Below are positions 1 through 11,471 of a stretch of DNA of 64,000 bases, piece by piece. The stretch covers positions 187,866 through 251,865 of the forward strand of contig VHZZ01000138.1 of NCBI GenBank assembly GCA_009801015.1. Reading direction: 5' to 3'. How positions within the stretch are numbered: the first letter of the stretch is position 1; each line of letters opens with the position of its first letter. The notes beneath the pieces are model-generated. The model ran no database searches and was not told the DNA's origin. It saw only the letters and a list, made by a program, of their open reading frames with translations. The translations under genes were made by a program, and so were the position numbers. This stretch comes from Silene noctiflora. Taxonomy: Eukaryota; Streptophyta; Magnoliopsida; Caryophyllales; Caryophyllaceae.

Positions 1-22
1 ACAATTTTGCATCCTAATGCAG

Positions 23-448
23 CTGGACGATGATTTTCTAAGCAAGTTAACAACAGAATGGCCATCATTTACGTGCCCAAGTATCGGCACAAAGTTTTGG
101 GCACACGAGTGGAATAAGCACGGAACATGCGCTCAATCGGTCTTTAATAACCAACGCGATTATTTCCAAGCCGGTTTGGATCTTAAGAAAAAAACCAACC
201 TACTTCAAGCACTCGAAAATTCAAAAATCATTCCAAATGATGAATTCTATAACGTCGAGGACGTTAAGGAAGCGATGAAAACCGAGATTGGGTATTACCC
301 GTGGTTAGAATGTAATATTGATGGAGAGGGTAATAGTCAAATTTACCAAGTTTATGTTTGTGTTGGTAAAAATGGTAAGGATTTTATTGAATGTCCTGTG
401 CTTCCTCATGGTAATTGTGCATCTAGAGTTCAATTTCCTAAATTTTAG
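23..448 (+). CDS. S-like ribonuclease T2, 3' exon (partial)
   Basis: Last exon of an RNase T2 family gene whose 5' part lies outside the window. A splice acceptor (tgcag) ends at 22 and the frame runs to a TAG stop at 446-448, about 141 residues. The diagnostic CAS II motif FWAHEWNKHGTC is present and holds the catalytic His and Lys/His. The C-terminal cysteines (CVGKNGKDFIEC, HGNC) fit the family disulfides. Such secreted or vacuolar enzymes cleave RNA through 2',3'-cyclic phosphates and are commonly induced by phosphate starvation, senescence or wounding. The exon lacks features that would mark it as an S-locus RNase, so S-like is the default. A poly(A) signal-like aataaa lies at 591-596. 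Confidence 0.9.
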   Translation: MDDDFLSKLTTEWPSFTCPSIGTKFWAHEWNKHGTCAQSVFNNQRDYFQAGLDLKKKTNLLQALENSKIIPNDEFYNVEDVKEAMKTEIGYYPWLECNIDGEGNSQIYQVYVCVGKNGKDFIECPVLPHGNCASRVQFPKF

Positions 449-664
449 TTTCGGGTTCGGGTTAATTCGATTTGATTAACTTTTACTTGGTTAATTAATT
501 GATTAATTAGTCGATTGTTTGATGAACATTATTCTATTTAATGTTCAACTATTGTTAAACAAAATTGTAATTGTTGTATTATTATCTTTGAATAAATCAT
601 GCTTATTTTTATTATTATTCTCCTTTTGTTATTATTACTTGTGGTGGGTCTATGAGAAAAAGGA

Positions 665-993
665 ACAGATGTATTACCTCAAATTTTACTTGTTTTTGAG
701 TATATGTATTTTTTCTGAGCTTATTACGTTTAACTTTATTTGTTTTGAGCATATGTGTATTTTTTCTGAGTTTATTAAAGTTTATAAGTTACATTTTAAT
801 TTTTTTTCCGTCAAAAATCAAATTTAACTAAGTTTTTATGTAATGTTTTTGAGTTTTATTATAATTTTTTGAGCTTAATGTTTTAGTTAATGAACTCAGC
901 AACTTTATAGTAAAACTCATAATTTTTAAAATAAAACTCAAAAACTTTATTATAATGTTCAAAAACTATAAAACTGGTGGTAGTACATCAGAT
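665..993. repeat. MITE-like dispersed repeat, copy 1
   Basis: About 330 bp, AT-rich, repeated at 10232-10556 with very similar sequence and at 9428-9774 with an insertion. The ends carry an imperfect inverted repeat: gatgtattacct on the left and the complement of ggtagtacatc on the right. Internal motifs gagcatatgtgtatttttt and aactttattataat are shared by the copies. Its class is not recognised. Confidence 0.6.
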
Positions 994-1394
994 CTATAAT
1001 CCTCTTACTGTGTGTCTATGTGTCCAACCCGATGACCTATTATCATTGGCTCGTCCAACACGTAAGAGAAGCAAATACGGATAATAGCGCAAATTATACT
1101 ATAAGACGGTTGTAAGATTACGAAGACATAAAAAAATTGAACTGAGCTTAAATGAAGTAACTTTAATTCGAAAAGAGCATGGTTTTAATTCTCATGAACG
1201 TCATTTATATGTCTTATATTTCGAGGAATACAAAAAATTATAGCCTTATGAGTTATGGACAAAATATTAATTAAATGGTTTTAATCCTCATCGAGGTTCA
1301 TATAAAAAAACGTAAATAATTAAATAGAATGGCCCAAAACGAAATACGTAAATAAAGAACCCAATGAAACGGATGAAATATGACTCGTAATATT

Positions 1395-1560
1395 TTTTTA
1401 ATTACATTAAAAGGTTTTAAGCTTAATATTCATATGAAATAGCTCCGAAACTTTATATTAAACTCGTTAACTTTACAACAAAACTCAACAATTTTACAAT
1501 AAAATTAAAAATTTATACGACTAGTTATAATCCAACTACTGTAGTACAACTGGTGGTGTA
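1395..1560. repeat. Degraded partial copy of the same repeat
   Basis: The stretch from aagcttaatattcat to the ggtggtgtag end follows the right half of the 665-993 repeat, but it is diverged and lacks the left half. Confidence 0.4.
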
Positions 1561-2341
1561 GTTTATATAAACTAGTTCATTTCCCATACACTAATCATTC
1601 AATCATTTTTTCGAGTTACATCATGACTCGGCCGATCAATTAATTTTTTTGGGTGTATTCTACAAAGGCCAAATTGATAGGTAATTATAATTTTTTTTTG
1701 TACATTTAATAAACCAACTTATACAAGAAATTATAATGTCAAAGTCATAAATACTCAATTAGCCTTATTATTATGAGATAAATCAAGTAGTGTCGAGCAT
1801 GTAATAAGCATGTCAAATACATTCATAAATCATTATTCTGGGTAGTATTTATTTAATGTTTAAGACGGATATTATATTACATAATAACTTGTGCTAAAGT
1901 TAGAATTGGTATAAGGGACTAGCTCGATTCGAATCCTGCCCGTCCCGATTAACGATCCGTATCTAACCCCATTTCCGAATTGACTAAACCTTCTTCAACC
2001 CGACCCGAATGTTTATTATCGATATTGGACGTTATCCAAAAAAAAAAAAATTGATATTTGATAACAACCACTCTAAATGACCAGACTCGATCCGACTCGA
2101 GTTCTTGCAAACTCGAGCATCCCAAATCCAAATTGACCCGACTCGATTAACCCGTTTATCACGTCGAGATAAAATTATTATACTCTTTAATCAAGTTTAA
2201 ACAAAGACTTGAAGTCCAAATAATCAAACAAACACCATTAATAACATCTCAATTCTGAGCAAGTGAGCAACATTGCTTTCTCTCTTGCACTCCTGCAATC
2301 CATACCTGTCTGGTCAATTGATACTCTCAAAAGGGTAACTT

Positions 2342-2543
2342 TTATAGTTTCTGCATACCCTTTTACCTTAATTTAAGCTTTTGTTAATGCTTTACTATTA
2401 ATTACTGTAGAAGTTATCTGCAATTCTGCACTGCTATTTTATTTATAGTTTCTGTATACCCTTTTACCTTAGTTTAAGCTTTTGTTAATGCTTTAATATT
2501 AATTACTGTAGAAGTTATCTGCAATTCTGCACTGTTATTGTAT
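2342..2543. repeat. 101-bp tandem duplication
   Basis: Two copies, 2342-2442 and 2443-2543, both beginning ttatagtttctg and ending near gcaattctgcactg, with only a few substitutions. A third partial start (ttatagttt) follows at 2544. Confidence 0.85.
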
Positions 2544-2907
2544 TTATAGTTTTCCTGAATTTTCAGTATTGTGTTTTGTTAGCCTGCAATTAAGATGTAT
2601 AAATGGAATGCTGAAATTAGTAAGATCCCTTATTGAATGCTTACACTCTGATTAAAGGGTAGTGGAGATTTTTGATCTGATTCTATTTTTTTTGTTGGTA
2701 CTGTGTTAATTCCGTATTTCCAATGGAGCCAAAGACTCATTACTCTTAGGTTCCGGATTATGATGGAATAAATCAATAGCGGGGGTCCTTTGAAAGGAAA
2801 CAATCTCTTTGTATATAGAGTAAAAAAGTAGAGTAATCCCATGAGATTTTCGATGCAATTTATCATGGATCATCCATATACAGCATTTCCATGGTCTTAG
2901 CACAAGG

Positions 2908-3000
2908 GTAGTGGTACTTGCATCCTACATTCCCACCCCCTTACCTCGCTTATTGCGGGAGTCTTTGAGGCACTAAAGTAATGTTGTTGTTTTTGTATTG
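2908..3000 (+). mobile_element. SINE 3'-end fragment, (TTG)n-tailed
   Basis: Contains the pattern cccccttacctcgc ... ttgaggcac ... aatgttgttgt, as in the fragments at 21334-21413 (-), 49631-49707 (+) and 53650-53732 (+). The ending in ttg repeats resembles TS/Au-type plant SINEs. It is old and 5'-truncated. Confidence 0.5.
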
Positions 3001-3955
3001 TACTATGCTTAGCGATGTTTGATGGGTAGTTGCATAATTGATGAAATGTCGGACAAGTAGCTTTGTTGTTTTGCAGTTGGACTTGGTTCCAGCCCGCTCC
3101 TCTAGATTCCAGGCTTTGATCCACCTGATTTTTATACCAAAGCGTATAAATTTAACTTACAATAATTGGATCTGTCACTCAGTCATTCTTCCCCTTTTCC
3201 GAATTCCAAATGCATTCAAATGATTTACGCTTTGACTTGTTGAGCAGTAATCTCTTTGTTCATGCATCCCTGGTGCTGGACATGTTGTATCCTGAGTTTA
3301 TGAACTAGTCTAAGAATTGTAAAGTAGTAAAGGTCACAAGTATCAACAAAACAAATAGTCCAATTTCTATGTGGAACGTGTCACTTCAATGTTGATTGTA
3401 AAATTGGATTGTAAGTCAAAATACTTGCGTTGCTTGGTAATTTGGGTTGCAGTAATATTCATTTGTGATAGTAGTAAAATTTGGGTTTGTTATTGAAGTT
3501 TACGTCACACTAGACAGCTTTTACATGTCTATAGATATGACCACTGTGGGTATGTATGAAGAAACTAATTTAACTTTGTCGCAAAGTTAATATCTGACAA
3601 ATAAACTTTCTTATCAGACACTAATAGACCTATTGGTTTTGTTTCTAGGGCAGGGGCCAGGTGAGATTGTCAGTGCTATTTTGCTGGAAGAAGTACTTTC
3701 ATAATCTGGTCTTTGATTCAGAATCTTAGCCTGTTGCCCTGTTACATATTTCTCGCTTTTAAGCCTTCAATAACGATTACATCACTGTTCTAGGACTTGT
3801 AATATCTTGTTGCTCTTCAAAGATCAATGTGGTTGCTTTGGCCGTATGATGTCTCTTGTCCTCGCTTTTCTATATGCTGGATGTTTCATGTTCTTCATAT
3901 CCAAGCGCCATTCACGGAAGAAAAGTTTGACTGCACTTGTTGAAAATTGAAACCA

Positions 3956-6900
3956 ATGAATGTGATGATGCAAGGAATGAAGAAATGGTGTGGTGGTGTC
4001 AGTTTTGCTTCCATTTTTATGTTACTGGTACTAAGATATTCTATAACACATAACTCTGTTGGTCAGAGTTCGACTAATTCATCTTTGTATAATATAACCA
4101 ATGCGATTGAACTAGCCAAAACTAATCCTTTAGATTGGGTGCGGTCTACTGCTCCAGCTGATCTCCATATCCCGCAACAAATTGCTACTCCAGTAATTCC
4201 TGTGGAGACCCTAGTTTCCAGTCTTTATGTTCACAGGAATCTCACAAATGCTGAGCAAAATTCTCTACTAACTGGAAACCAGCTGAAACACTTGATAAGT
4301 AGCTCTCAAGCTTTGCCGAATGCAGTAGAAGCCATTAAGGAAGCTTCATATGCCTGGAATGCCCTTATGACTGTCGTTAAAAGGGAAAAAAATTACGTAA
4401 ATGGTAGTACAGAAGAGAAGCAGTGTCCTTACTATCTTAATCGGATGAATGCCTTGGAACTGAATGATAGCGAGTTTAGGTTATTGGCCCCTTGTGGTTT
4501 GACTCAAGGTTCTTCCATTACAATTATTGGAACTCCGAATGGGCTGTTAGGTAATTTCCGAATTGACTTAACTGGAGAACATATTCCTGGAGAGACAGAA
4601 CCACCTATTATACTACACTACAATGTTAGGCCTAATGGTGATCAGTCAACAGAGGAGCCAGTAATAGTTCAGAATTCCTGGACTGCTGCTCATGATTGGG
4701 GAGAAGAGGAGCGTTGCCCGCCTCGTGAGCCTGACAACAAAAAGAAAGGTATGAATGTATGATACTCTCGCTTCTTACTAAACTTGTTATTTTTGTTTAT
4801 GTGCTGGTGATTTTTTTCTTAACTTGTTTCCATTTCTAATATCTTCGGCTTGGACGAAGATGGAAAAATGGCTCACTATACTCTCTATGCTGCTTCTATC
4901 ATGAAGTACCTGAGTGCTGTTGTATTTTAAGACGCAATTTCATTATGGGTTATTGGGAAACAGCTTTTTTGTGTTCTTAACACACGTGTAATAGTGTAAA
5001 GACGCGTACATTCGATCCTCTCTTACCCAATCACAAGCATAGCCTTCTAGGCACGAGGTAATGCTAGTGATTTCACTCTACCTTCATTTTGCTTAGACCA
5101 GTTCGAAAATTTCTGTTTGGTGTTTACCTCTTGGACTTTGTCAGTGGATGAGCTCGATCCGTGCAATGAAGTTGTGGGAAAGGATGTAAATCGGACATCA
5201 AATTCATTCACACATGGAAATAGATCACAGGGATCACCGGGTCACAATGAATACAAGACAAAACGGTACTTCCCTTTCAAACAGCGGTATCCGTTTGTTG
5301 CAACTCTTAGAGTGGGATCAGAAGGAATACAAATGACAGTTGACGGGAAGCACATTACGTCATTTGCTTATCGTGAGGTACACCTTTTGAAATTCTAAGA
5401 GCCTCTCTTTAGAAACCTAATGCAATTTCTGCAGGGCTAACGAATTATGTTCATCTGCCTTCTCGCATGATTCCCCAGACATTGGAGCCATGGCTCATTA
5501 GCGAAATAAGAATATCTGGAGATCTGCAATTAATTTCAGTCCTTGCAAGTGGTCTTCCTACATCTGAGGATCCAGAACATGTTCCTGATCTAGAACGTCT
5601 TAAATCTATTCCAGTTCGACGTGGACAGCAGTTTGACCTTTTTATTGGGGTTTTCTCTACTGCTAACAACTTTAACCGTAGAATGGCTGTTCGAAGGACA
5701 TGGATGCAGTATTCGCAAGTGTGCTCTGGTTCAGTTGCCGTGCGTTTTTTTGTTGGTTTGGTGAGTGTCTCGTTCTTTTGCTCTAATAAATGATCAATAT
5801 CAATACCCTAATGCCTGTAAAGGGGCTCCTAGAACTCAGTCTCCCGGCAAATGATTACGACAAGTTTCAAAAGTTGATCTTGCCTGGTGTTCATTATCTT
5901 TCTGATGTTGGTTTATTTGCAGAATAAAAACCTAAGAGTAAATGAAGAGCTGTGGAACGAGGCTCGGGCATATGGAGACATCCAGCTAATGCCTTTTGTT
6001 GATTACTACAGCCTGATTACATTGAAGACTGTGGCCATTTGTATTTTTGGGGTAATTTTGTTTGCTACTCCCTCCCATTTAACAGGTTCATTACGTTTTT
6101 ATTCTTTTGTGAGGAGTATCTTAATGAAACGTAAAGAATCTGTTGAATGGGATGGAGTACTTCCTTTTGCCCCACTTTTTCTTAGTAAATATGGAGTAAT
6201 ACTTAATATTAGTCCGCTTGACATGAATATGACACTGACTTCATCTACCCACTCAATTCAACAGACACACATTATTTCAGCAAAATATGTCATGAAGACA
6301 GATGATGACGCGTTTGTTCGTGTTGATGAAGTTGTAGCATCCTTGAACAGGATCAATGTGACTGGAGGATTGCTGTATGGCCTCATTAACTCAGACTCCT
6401 GGCCTCATCGACGTCCTGACGACAAATGGTTTATTAGTACTAAGGTAAAAAGTTCACCTTCAATCATTTCTATTTCCACTCGAGTGAGCATGAGCAAGGA
6501 ATTAATTGCCATTGATGATACTCATGATACTCTGACTTGATTGCAAGTGTTGAAAACGACATGCTGTTGGAATGCCGGACATGGCTATTCTGTGGAAATT
6601 TTTCATGTTATCGGTCTAAAATGAGGAGTCCTAGTGTCGTGTTAAAATGTTAGGAGTGTAGGTCATGTGACACAGCCAAAGGAACATGTCGAAAAAAAGT
6701 AAAATTGGCTGAACCTTAATTTCCCTTTAATGGGAAACTGAATTGTGTTGAGAAATATGAGAATGTGCTATGTTTTACGGAGTTTTGCGACTATCTAAAT
6801 GTGGTGCAATCATGAAGGAATGGCCTGGTGATACTTATCCTCCTTGGGCGCATGGACCCGGATATGTTGTTTCGCATGACATTGCAAATGCCGTTGCCAA

Positions 6901-7263
6901 GAGACATCGAAATGGTAACTTAAAGGTAACCGCCCTTGATAAGAGCCATCCCGTCTTTATTAAACAAAAACTGTTGTACTCCGCATTATTCAGCTGTTAT
7001 CTTTTCACTTGACTAAAAACCGATATGTGGATACATGAAAATGTCAGATGTTTAGGTTGGAAGATGTAGCGATGGGCATATGGATCGCTGACATGAAGAA
7101 AGGTGGGCTCGACGTGAGGTACGAGTTAGAAGAAAGGATACATACAGAAGGATGTGAGGATAATTATGTTGTGGCACACTATCAAACTCCAAGAGACTTG
7201 CTCTGTTTATGGCAAAAACTTGTCGAAACCAAACTTCCGCTTTGTTGTGGGAACGAAGACTGA
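3956..7263 (+). CDS. GALT1: Beta-1,3-galactosyltransferase, GALT1 type (galectin domain + GT31)
   Basis: Golgi type II enzyme. Arabidopsis GALT1 adds beta-1,3-galactose to N-glycan antennae for Lewis a formation. Seven exons fit: 3956-4748, 5145-5377, 5479-5760, 5923-6051, 6265-6444, 6818-6925, 7048-7263 (646 aa). A short N-terminal tail and one membrane segment (FASIFMLLVL) come first. A galectin-like domain follows (CGLTQGSSITIIGTPNGL to the TVDGKHITSF region), then GT31 (RRMAVRRTWMQ, FVDYYSLITLKT). The DxD motif KTDDDAFVRVDEV is at about residues 490-502, and the end is PPWAHGPGYVVS, LEDVAMGIW and LCC. The longer open frame begins at a TTG (3947), so the first ATG is 3956. Met at 3977 (MKKWCGG) matches the family N terminus best and is a real alternative. 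The short stretch THIISAK at the start of exon 5 bridges exactly where homologues have TEVDSAK. Intron 4 hosts a Stowaway MITE. Confidence 0.93.
6065..6160. mobile_element. Stowaway-type MITE in GALT1 intron 4
   Basis: tactccctcccattt at the left is mirrored by aatgggatggagta at the right, with TA ends. About 95 bp. Confidence 0.8.
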
Positions 7264-7421
7264 TCGAGTGATCGAGTAGATACACCGGAGGCCCGGACAC
7301 ACAATGCTTGTATAGGTTTAGGGTTGATAGTTTGTCTTTCAGTGTAAAGAGAATCAATCACAAGATTTAAGTTTTGACGATAACAAGTTTTGGTGGAATG
7401 GTAAATTAGATCACTTTTGTA

Positions 7422-7855
7422 TAAGAAACATTGTTAATGAGACGAGACAACTCGCAAACTACTCGAGATCGGCTCGATCAAAGCTTGGTCAAAGCTCGAC
7501 TCGTGCAAGCTCGGCTTGAGATATTGCTCATATTTTATAAAAATATTTTATCATGATTATAATTTTGTATCACACATATCAAATGTCTCGCCGATTTACC
7601 AAATATTTTTACATAATTTTCGAGCCTTGTTATTGAAAATATCGAAAGAAAAAAAATAAACAATTTAATATAGGCTCGATTTTGGGCTTGAGTTTGGCTC
7701 GAACTCGCGTTATAACTCGCAAGCTTTATAAGGAGCACATTTTTTTTCAAACTCGGGTAAGATCGAGATCGGCTCGAGCTCGAGTTTTGCTTCTTGAGCG
7801 CAAGCCGAGCAAAGCCAAGCTCAGGCTCGGCTCAGCTCGTTAACAACCCTAGCAA
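7422..7855. mobile_element. hAT-like nonautonomous element, degenerate
   Basis: The right end, read on the minus strand, is TAGGGTTGTTAACGAGCTG. The left end has the similar cattgttaatgagacgag. Between them are repeated gctcg motifs (gctcggctcagctcg, ggctcgagctcgag). Gene-free and AT-rich in the centre. Confidence 0.5.
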
Positions 7856-9427
7856 ACTCAACGAATTGGTCGGAATGGAGTGAATATTTGATAATATAAA
7901 ATTATAAATCTCATTGTTCATATCGACTAGTGATTCTCTCCACTTTCCTTAATATTCGTATCAAAATCAAAGATAAACAAATAACCGGAACGTACGCAAC
8001 AAAATCCATCATCAATTGGGACTACAAAGTTAGCACGTCATAGAACAACTATACACATGTTAAAAGCCATACCACAATTATCAAATCTTGTGTTGTTTGC
8101 CACAAAGTTATCTTGGAAGCACATCATATACAATAGACTATAGTTGAATTTGTGACCAATTTTGACATATAGTGATCATGACAAACACCAAATGGCCTAA
8201 AAATGGATGTTAATATTGACGGATATTCTCGTTACAAGCTTATAACAGGTCAAATATCACCCACATGAGTAAATAAAACAAAAATTAAAGTTCCTAACGA
8301 GTCAGAACTGATTTGTCTTTATCTATCCAGGTGAGTTTTATTTGACCCGTCACAAGCTTGTGACAAATATTGTCCGTTTGCCGTATAAGTTTGGATAACA
8401 ACTCCTTACCCTACCACTTGTCCACTACCATGGTGGTTTCTTACTTTATGAATCAATGTTTGACATTTTTCTAATCTCAAAATGATTACTTCCACTTCTA
8501 AGTCAAAGAGTTGAAGTGTATTCTTATAAGTATGAAGAAAAAGTTGACATATAAAAGAGTATACTCCCTCTTTTTTTTCCTATTTCCTAAAACGGATTAT
8601 TCAGGTTTTCTTTCCTATTTTTTTTTTGAAAGATTTGTTTGGTCCAAATTCATTTACATGTGGGGTAGTGTATTTTACGTGGTTTAAATTCATTTCTTTA
8701 TTTCTTGTGTAAAAAGAAAAGGGGAAGAAAATAGAGAATATGAGGAAGTATAATCTTGATACATGTTTTTGAGCTAAAAGTAGTGCACACTGATGGTGAC
8801 ATACATTACATAGAGCCTAGAGGTGTTTGGTCTAAATCTTTGACTTTAATAAACCAGATCGGAAATATTTTACTCGTGTTGGTTAGGAGTATTCATTATC
8901 GATATATGAATTTGTTTTTTTTTTTGTATTGAAGTCTGAAGATAACTTAATGCTTAACCGGTTGAGCAAGATCAGAATAAAACTCTTATATGAGTTTATA
9001 TGAGTTTTTACCGTTCATAGTTTCACACCAACCAGCTTTAATACTTATCGTGAATATTAGTCAACTATAATAATCACATTTAACTATTTAAGTAAACACT
9101 AAAAAGCTACTAAAAATAGAAATATATTGTCAACTTATTGAGGTGAGATTGCAAAAGGTTGTATATATTGTATTTTTGTACTTATATTACATGTGCTTTT
9201 AAAATATATTAATGGGAGTATAATTAACTAATTTGGGATTTTACATCCTTTCATTGGTCGATCAGAAAAAAAAGTCGTATCTTTATGAATAAAATCTGTT
9301 TAAGCAATACCTAAAATCAACTATAACCCAAAAAAAGGTAAGTCATATTGAAATAGAGGGAGTAATAATACAATAAAAAAACTTCATATAACCAAGTTTA
9401 CGATACCACAAAAACTCAAAAAAAAAG
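7856..9427. other. Intergenic region without recognisable gene
   Basis: Simple AT-rich sequence. A partial inverted structure at about 8215-8385 has ttacaagcttataac and gtcacaagcttgtgac motifs related to the MITE at 33238-33400. A half Stowaway-like stretch begins tactccctc near 8564. No exon was supported. Confidence 0.5.
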
Positions 9428-9774
9428 GAACATATATCGGATGTACTACCTCAAACCTTTTTGTTTTTGAGCATATGTATATTTTTTTTGAGCTTATCAA
9501 AGTTTATACAGTTCGTCTTGCCTCTGACGTGAGACAAATTAACACTCCCACTTGCTCTCCCACTTGCAAGCTTTTCTCACGTCACAACTCACAAGCTTGT
9601 GACGTGTTCACACTCGTCACGAATGAGAATTTGTGGAGTTTATAAGTTAGATTCTGATTTTTTTCCCGTAAAAACTCAAATTTAACTAAGCATATATGTC
9701 ACATTTTTGAGTTATATTGTAATTTTTCGAGCTTAATGTACAAGTGAATGAACTCAAAAACTTTATAACACGTT
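9428..9774. repeat. MITE-like dispersed repeat, copy 2, interrupted
   Basis: Same family as 665-993, beginning near atcggatgtactacc and ending near gaactcaaaaactttata. It is split by a 128-bp insertion at 9509-9636. It lies directly upstream of the PSY-type peptide gene. Confidence 0.6.
9509..9636. mobile_element. Nested 128-bp MITE with 8-bp target duplication
   Basis: Flanked by agtttata at 9501-9508 and 9637-9644. Internally it has gacgtgaga / tctcacgtc and cacaagcttgtgacg motifs. Other copies of this 330-bp repeat have uninterrupted agtttataagtta here, which shows the empty site. Related fragments are at 33238-33400 and near 43785. Confidence 0.7.
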
Positions 9775-9788
9775 ATCCATATCCTGCC

Positions 9789-9798
9789 TTATAAATAT
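9789..9798 (+). promoter_or_regulatory. TATA-box candidate of the PSY-type gene
   Basis: ttataaatat about 100 bp upstream of the ATG at 9896. The 5' leader ends in a run of more than 20 A immediately before the start codon. Confidence 0.4.
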
Positions 9799-9895
9799 GT
9801 AAACTACTCAAACATTATGAGATGCAAGAACCACTAATCATCATTAGAAACATCTAAAGTTCATCTAGCTACTAGAAAAAAAAAAAAAAAAAAAA

Positions 9896-10908
9896 ATGGC
9901 ATTACGTTTTCTTCTTCTATTAATCTTCATATTCTCTTGCTCTCACCTTGTATCCTTAAATGCTATTCCCATATCAAGTAAGACGATTCCGCACTCTCTC
10001 ATTCAACAGATTCTTTACGTTTCATTAAAATACTTCTCGTAAAAGAATAAAAACGTAAAGAATCTGTTGACTGGCTTATGATTTTGTTCTTGCCATAATT
10101 AATTAATGTGATTTTCACTAATCTTTATCTATATTATTGTCTACTAGGAGGTCTTAACAAGCTCCCGTCAAACGGTCGAGAAATTTTAGTCTCGGAATCA
10201 ATGAATCAGGTATATTATACGGAGAAAAAAGAACATACATCGGATGTATTACCTTAGATTTTACTTATTTTTGAGCATATGTGTATTTTTTCTGAAGCTT
10301 ATTACCTATAACTTTATTTGTTTTTGAGCATATGTGTATTTTTTCTGAGCTTATTAAAGTTTATAAGTTAGATTTTATTTTTTTTTCCGTCAAAATCAAA
10401 TTTAACTAAGTTTTTAGGTAATGTTTTTGAGTTTTATTATAATTTTTTGAGCTTACTATTTTAGTGAATGAACTCGGAAACTTTACAGTAAAAATCATAA
10501 TTTTTAAAACAAAACTCAAAAACTTTATTATAATAATCAAAAACTATAAAACTGGTCCTCATTATACTCCCTCTGTTTTTTTTTATATATATGACGTTTT
10601 TATTTTTAAATAACTCAAACCAATGTATGTTATGAATTTTTTGAAGGTTAGAATTTAGAAACTTGTTTTCTGACTCCGTCATTATATGAGACAATTTTAT
10701 ACGTGAATAATACATTAAATTTAATTTCGAGTTTCTCTTATTTTGACATTAATGTTATTTTATGTTTTTTAAATAATAGAATGACAAGATGAACGCAGAA
10801 GATATAATAGAGAAGGATATTATTGAAGGAAGAATGGATATTGAAAAAAATGATTACGGACCGACTACATCGAATCCGATTCACACCCCAAACCCACCAC
10901 GTATGTGA
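9896..10908 (+). CDS. PSY-type sulfated peptide hormone precursor
   Basis: Small secreted peptide precursor, three exons: 9896-9977, 10148-10209, 10780-10908 (90 aa). Exon 1 encodes a signal peptide (MALRFLLLLIFIFSC, cleavage likely after SLNA). The middle is charged (AEDIIEKDIIEGRMDIEK). The C terminus is NDYGPTTSNPIHTPNPP. This matches the PSY pattern DYG-x3-(A/S)NP-x-H-x-P-x2-P, where the Tyr after Asp is sulfated by TPST and a proline may be hydroxylated. Mature PSY peptides act through LRR receptor kinases in the growth-versus-stress balance. Splice phases (1, 0) are consistent and donors and acceptors are canonical (caa|gtaaga, actag, aatag). The usual acidic residue before the second proline is Thr here (HTP), and GDP after DY is replaced by GPT, so it is a divergent member. 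Intron 1 holds a Stowaway-like MITE and intron 2 a copy of the 330-bp repeat. Confidence 0.78.
9992..10074. mobile_element. Stowaway-like MITE in intron 1 of the PSY-type gene
   Basis: Inverted arms attcaacagattctttacg and cgtaaagaatctgttgact around an AT-rich centre. The arm sequence recurs at 13140-13190 and, degraded, in the MITE of GALT1 intron 4. Confidence 0.7.
10232..10556. repeat. MITE-like dispersed repeat, copy 3
   Basis: Nearly full-length copy of the 665-993 repeat, inside intron 2 of the PSY-type gene. It starts near atcggatgtattacctt and ends near aactataaaactgg. Confidence 0.65.
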
Positions 10909-10928
10909 GATCGTCCACATAGTAACTA

Positions 10929-11022
10929 GTACTTTCTCCGTCTCAATCATTTATTTATCTTTAATTAAAACATTTCTCATAAAGAATAAAAAGATAAATC
11001 AATAGCTGAGACGGAGGGAGTA
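10929..11022. mobile_element. Stowaway-type MITE
   Basis: tactttctccgtctca and tgagacggagggagta form the terminal inverted repeat, with TA at both ends. It lies about 20 bp downstream of the PSY-type stop codon, so it may sit in the 3' UTR. Confidence 0.85.
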
Positions 11023-11471
11023 ATTGTAACATATATAAGGAGTAATAGTTTGTATTCAATGTAATGTAAAATGGGAAAGGTATATCTATGATTAAGTAAT
11101 TTTATTAAGGTGGGTTCAGATATCGGAATCAAAATTTTAAGTTGATGGTTATTTAACGGGAATATGTTGTGAAGCATAGCGCGACTTAGAAGCACACGAA
11201 AAGATATATGGAAGAATGAATATCAATGCTTGCAAATTAAAATGATACTATTGAGCAGACGTCAACTGGTTTAGTCGATAAAGTCGACTGAACAAACTTG
11301 AATCGGTGAAAGTAAGGCCAAAAATGAGTACACTTACAGAGTTACAGCCTATGTTAGTTCGACTTTTGACTTTCTAAGCGATGTTGTATATATATTCAAT
11401 ACGGTACTCAAGGATACGATTATGGAATCCGTATATGACATCCAAGTCCGAGTAACATAGACTAGTTAACA

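Larger units (their letters stand above)
449..2259. other. Repeat-rich intergenic region
   Basis: No gene is seen. It holds the MITE-like repeat listed separately (665-993) and a decayed relative (1395-1560). At 1915-2165 there is a stretch rich in cccgac/cgggt motifs, of the degenerate kind that recurs elsewhere in the window. Confidence 0.6.
2260..3955 (+). promoter_or_regulatory. Upstream region / probable 5' UTR and promoter of GALT1
   Basis: No coding exon is visible. The region contains a 101-bp tandem duplication (2342-2543), a SINE 3'-end fragment (2908-3000) and pyrimidine-rich leader-like sequence near 2270-2300. Many plant GALT genes have 5' UTR introns, so transcribed leader here is plausible but unproven. 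Confidence 0.4.
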
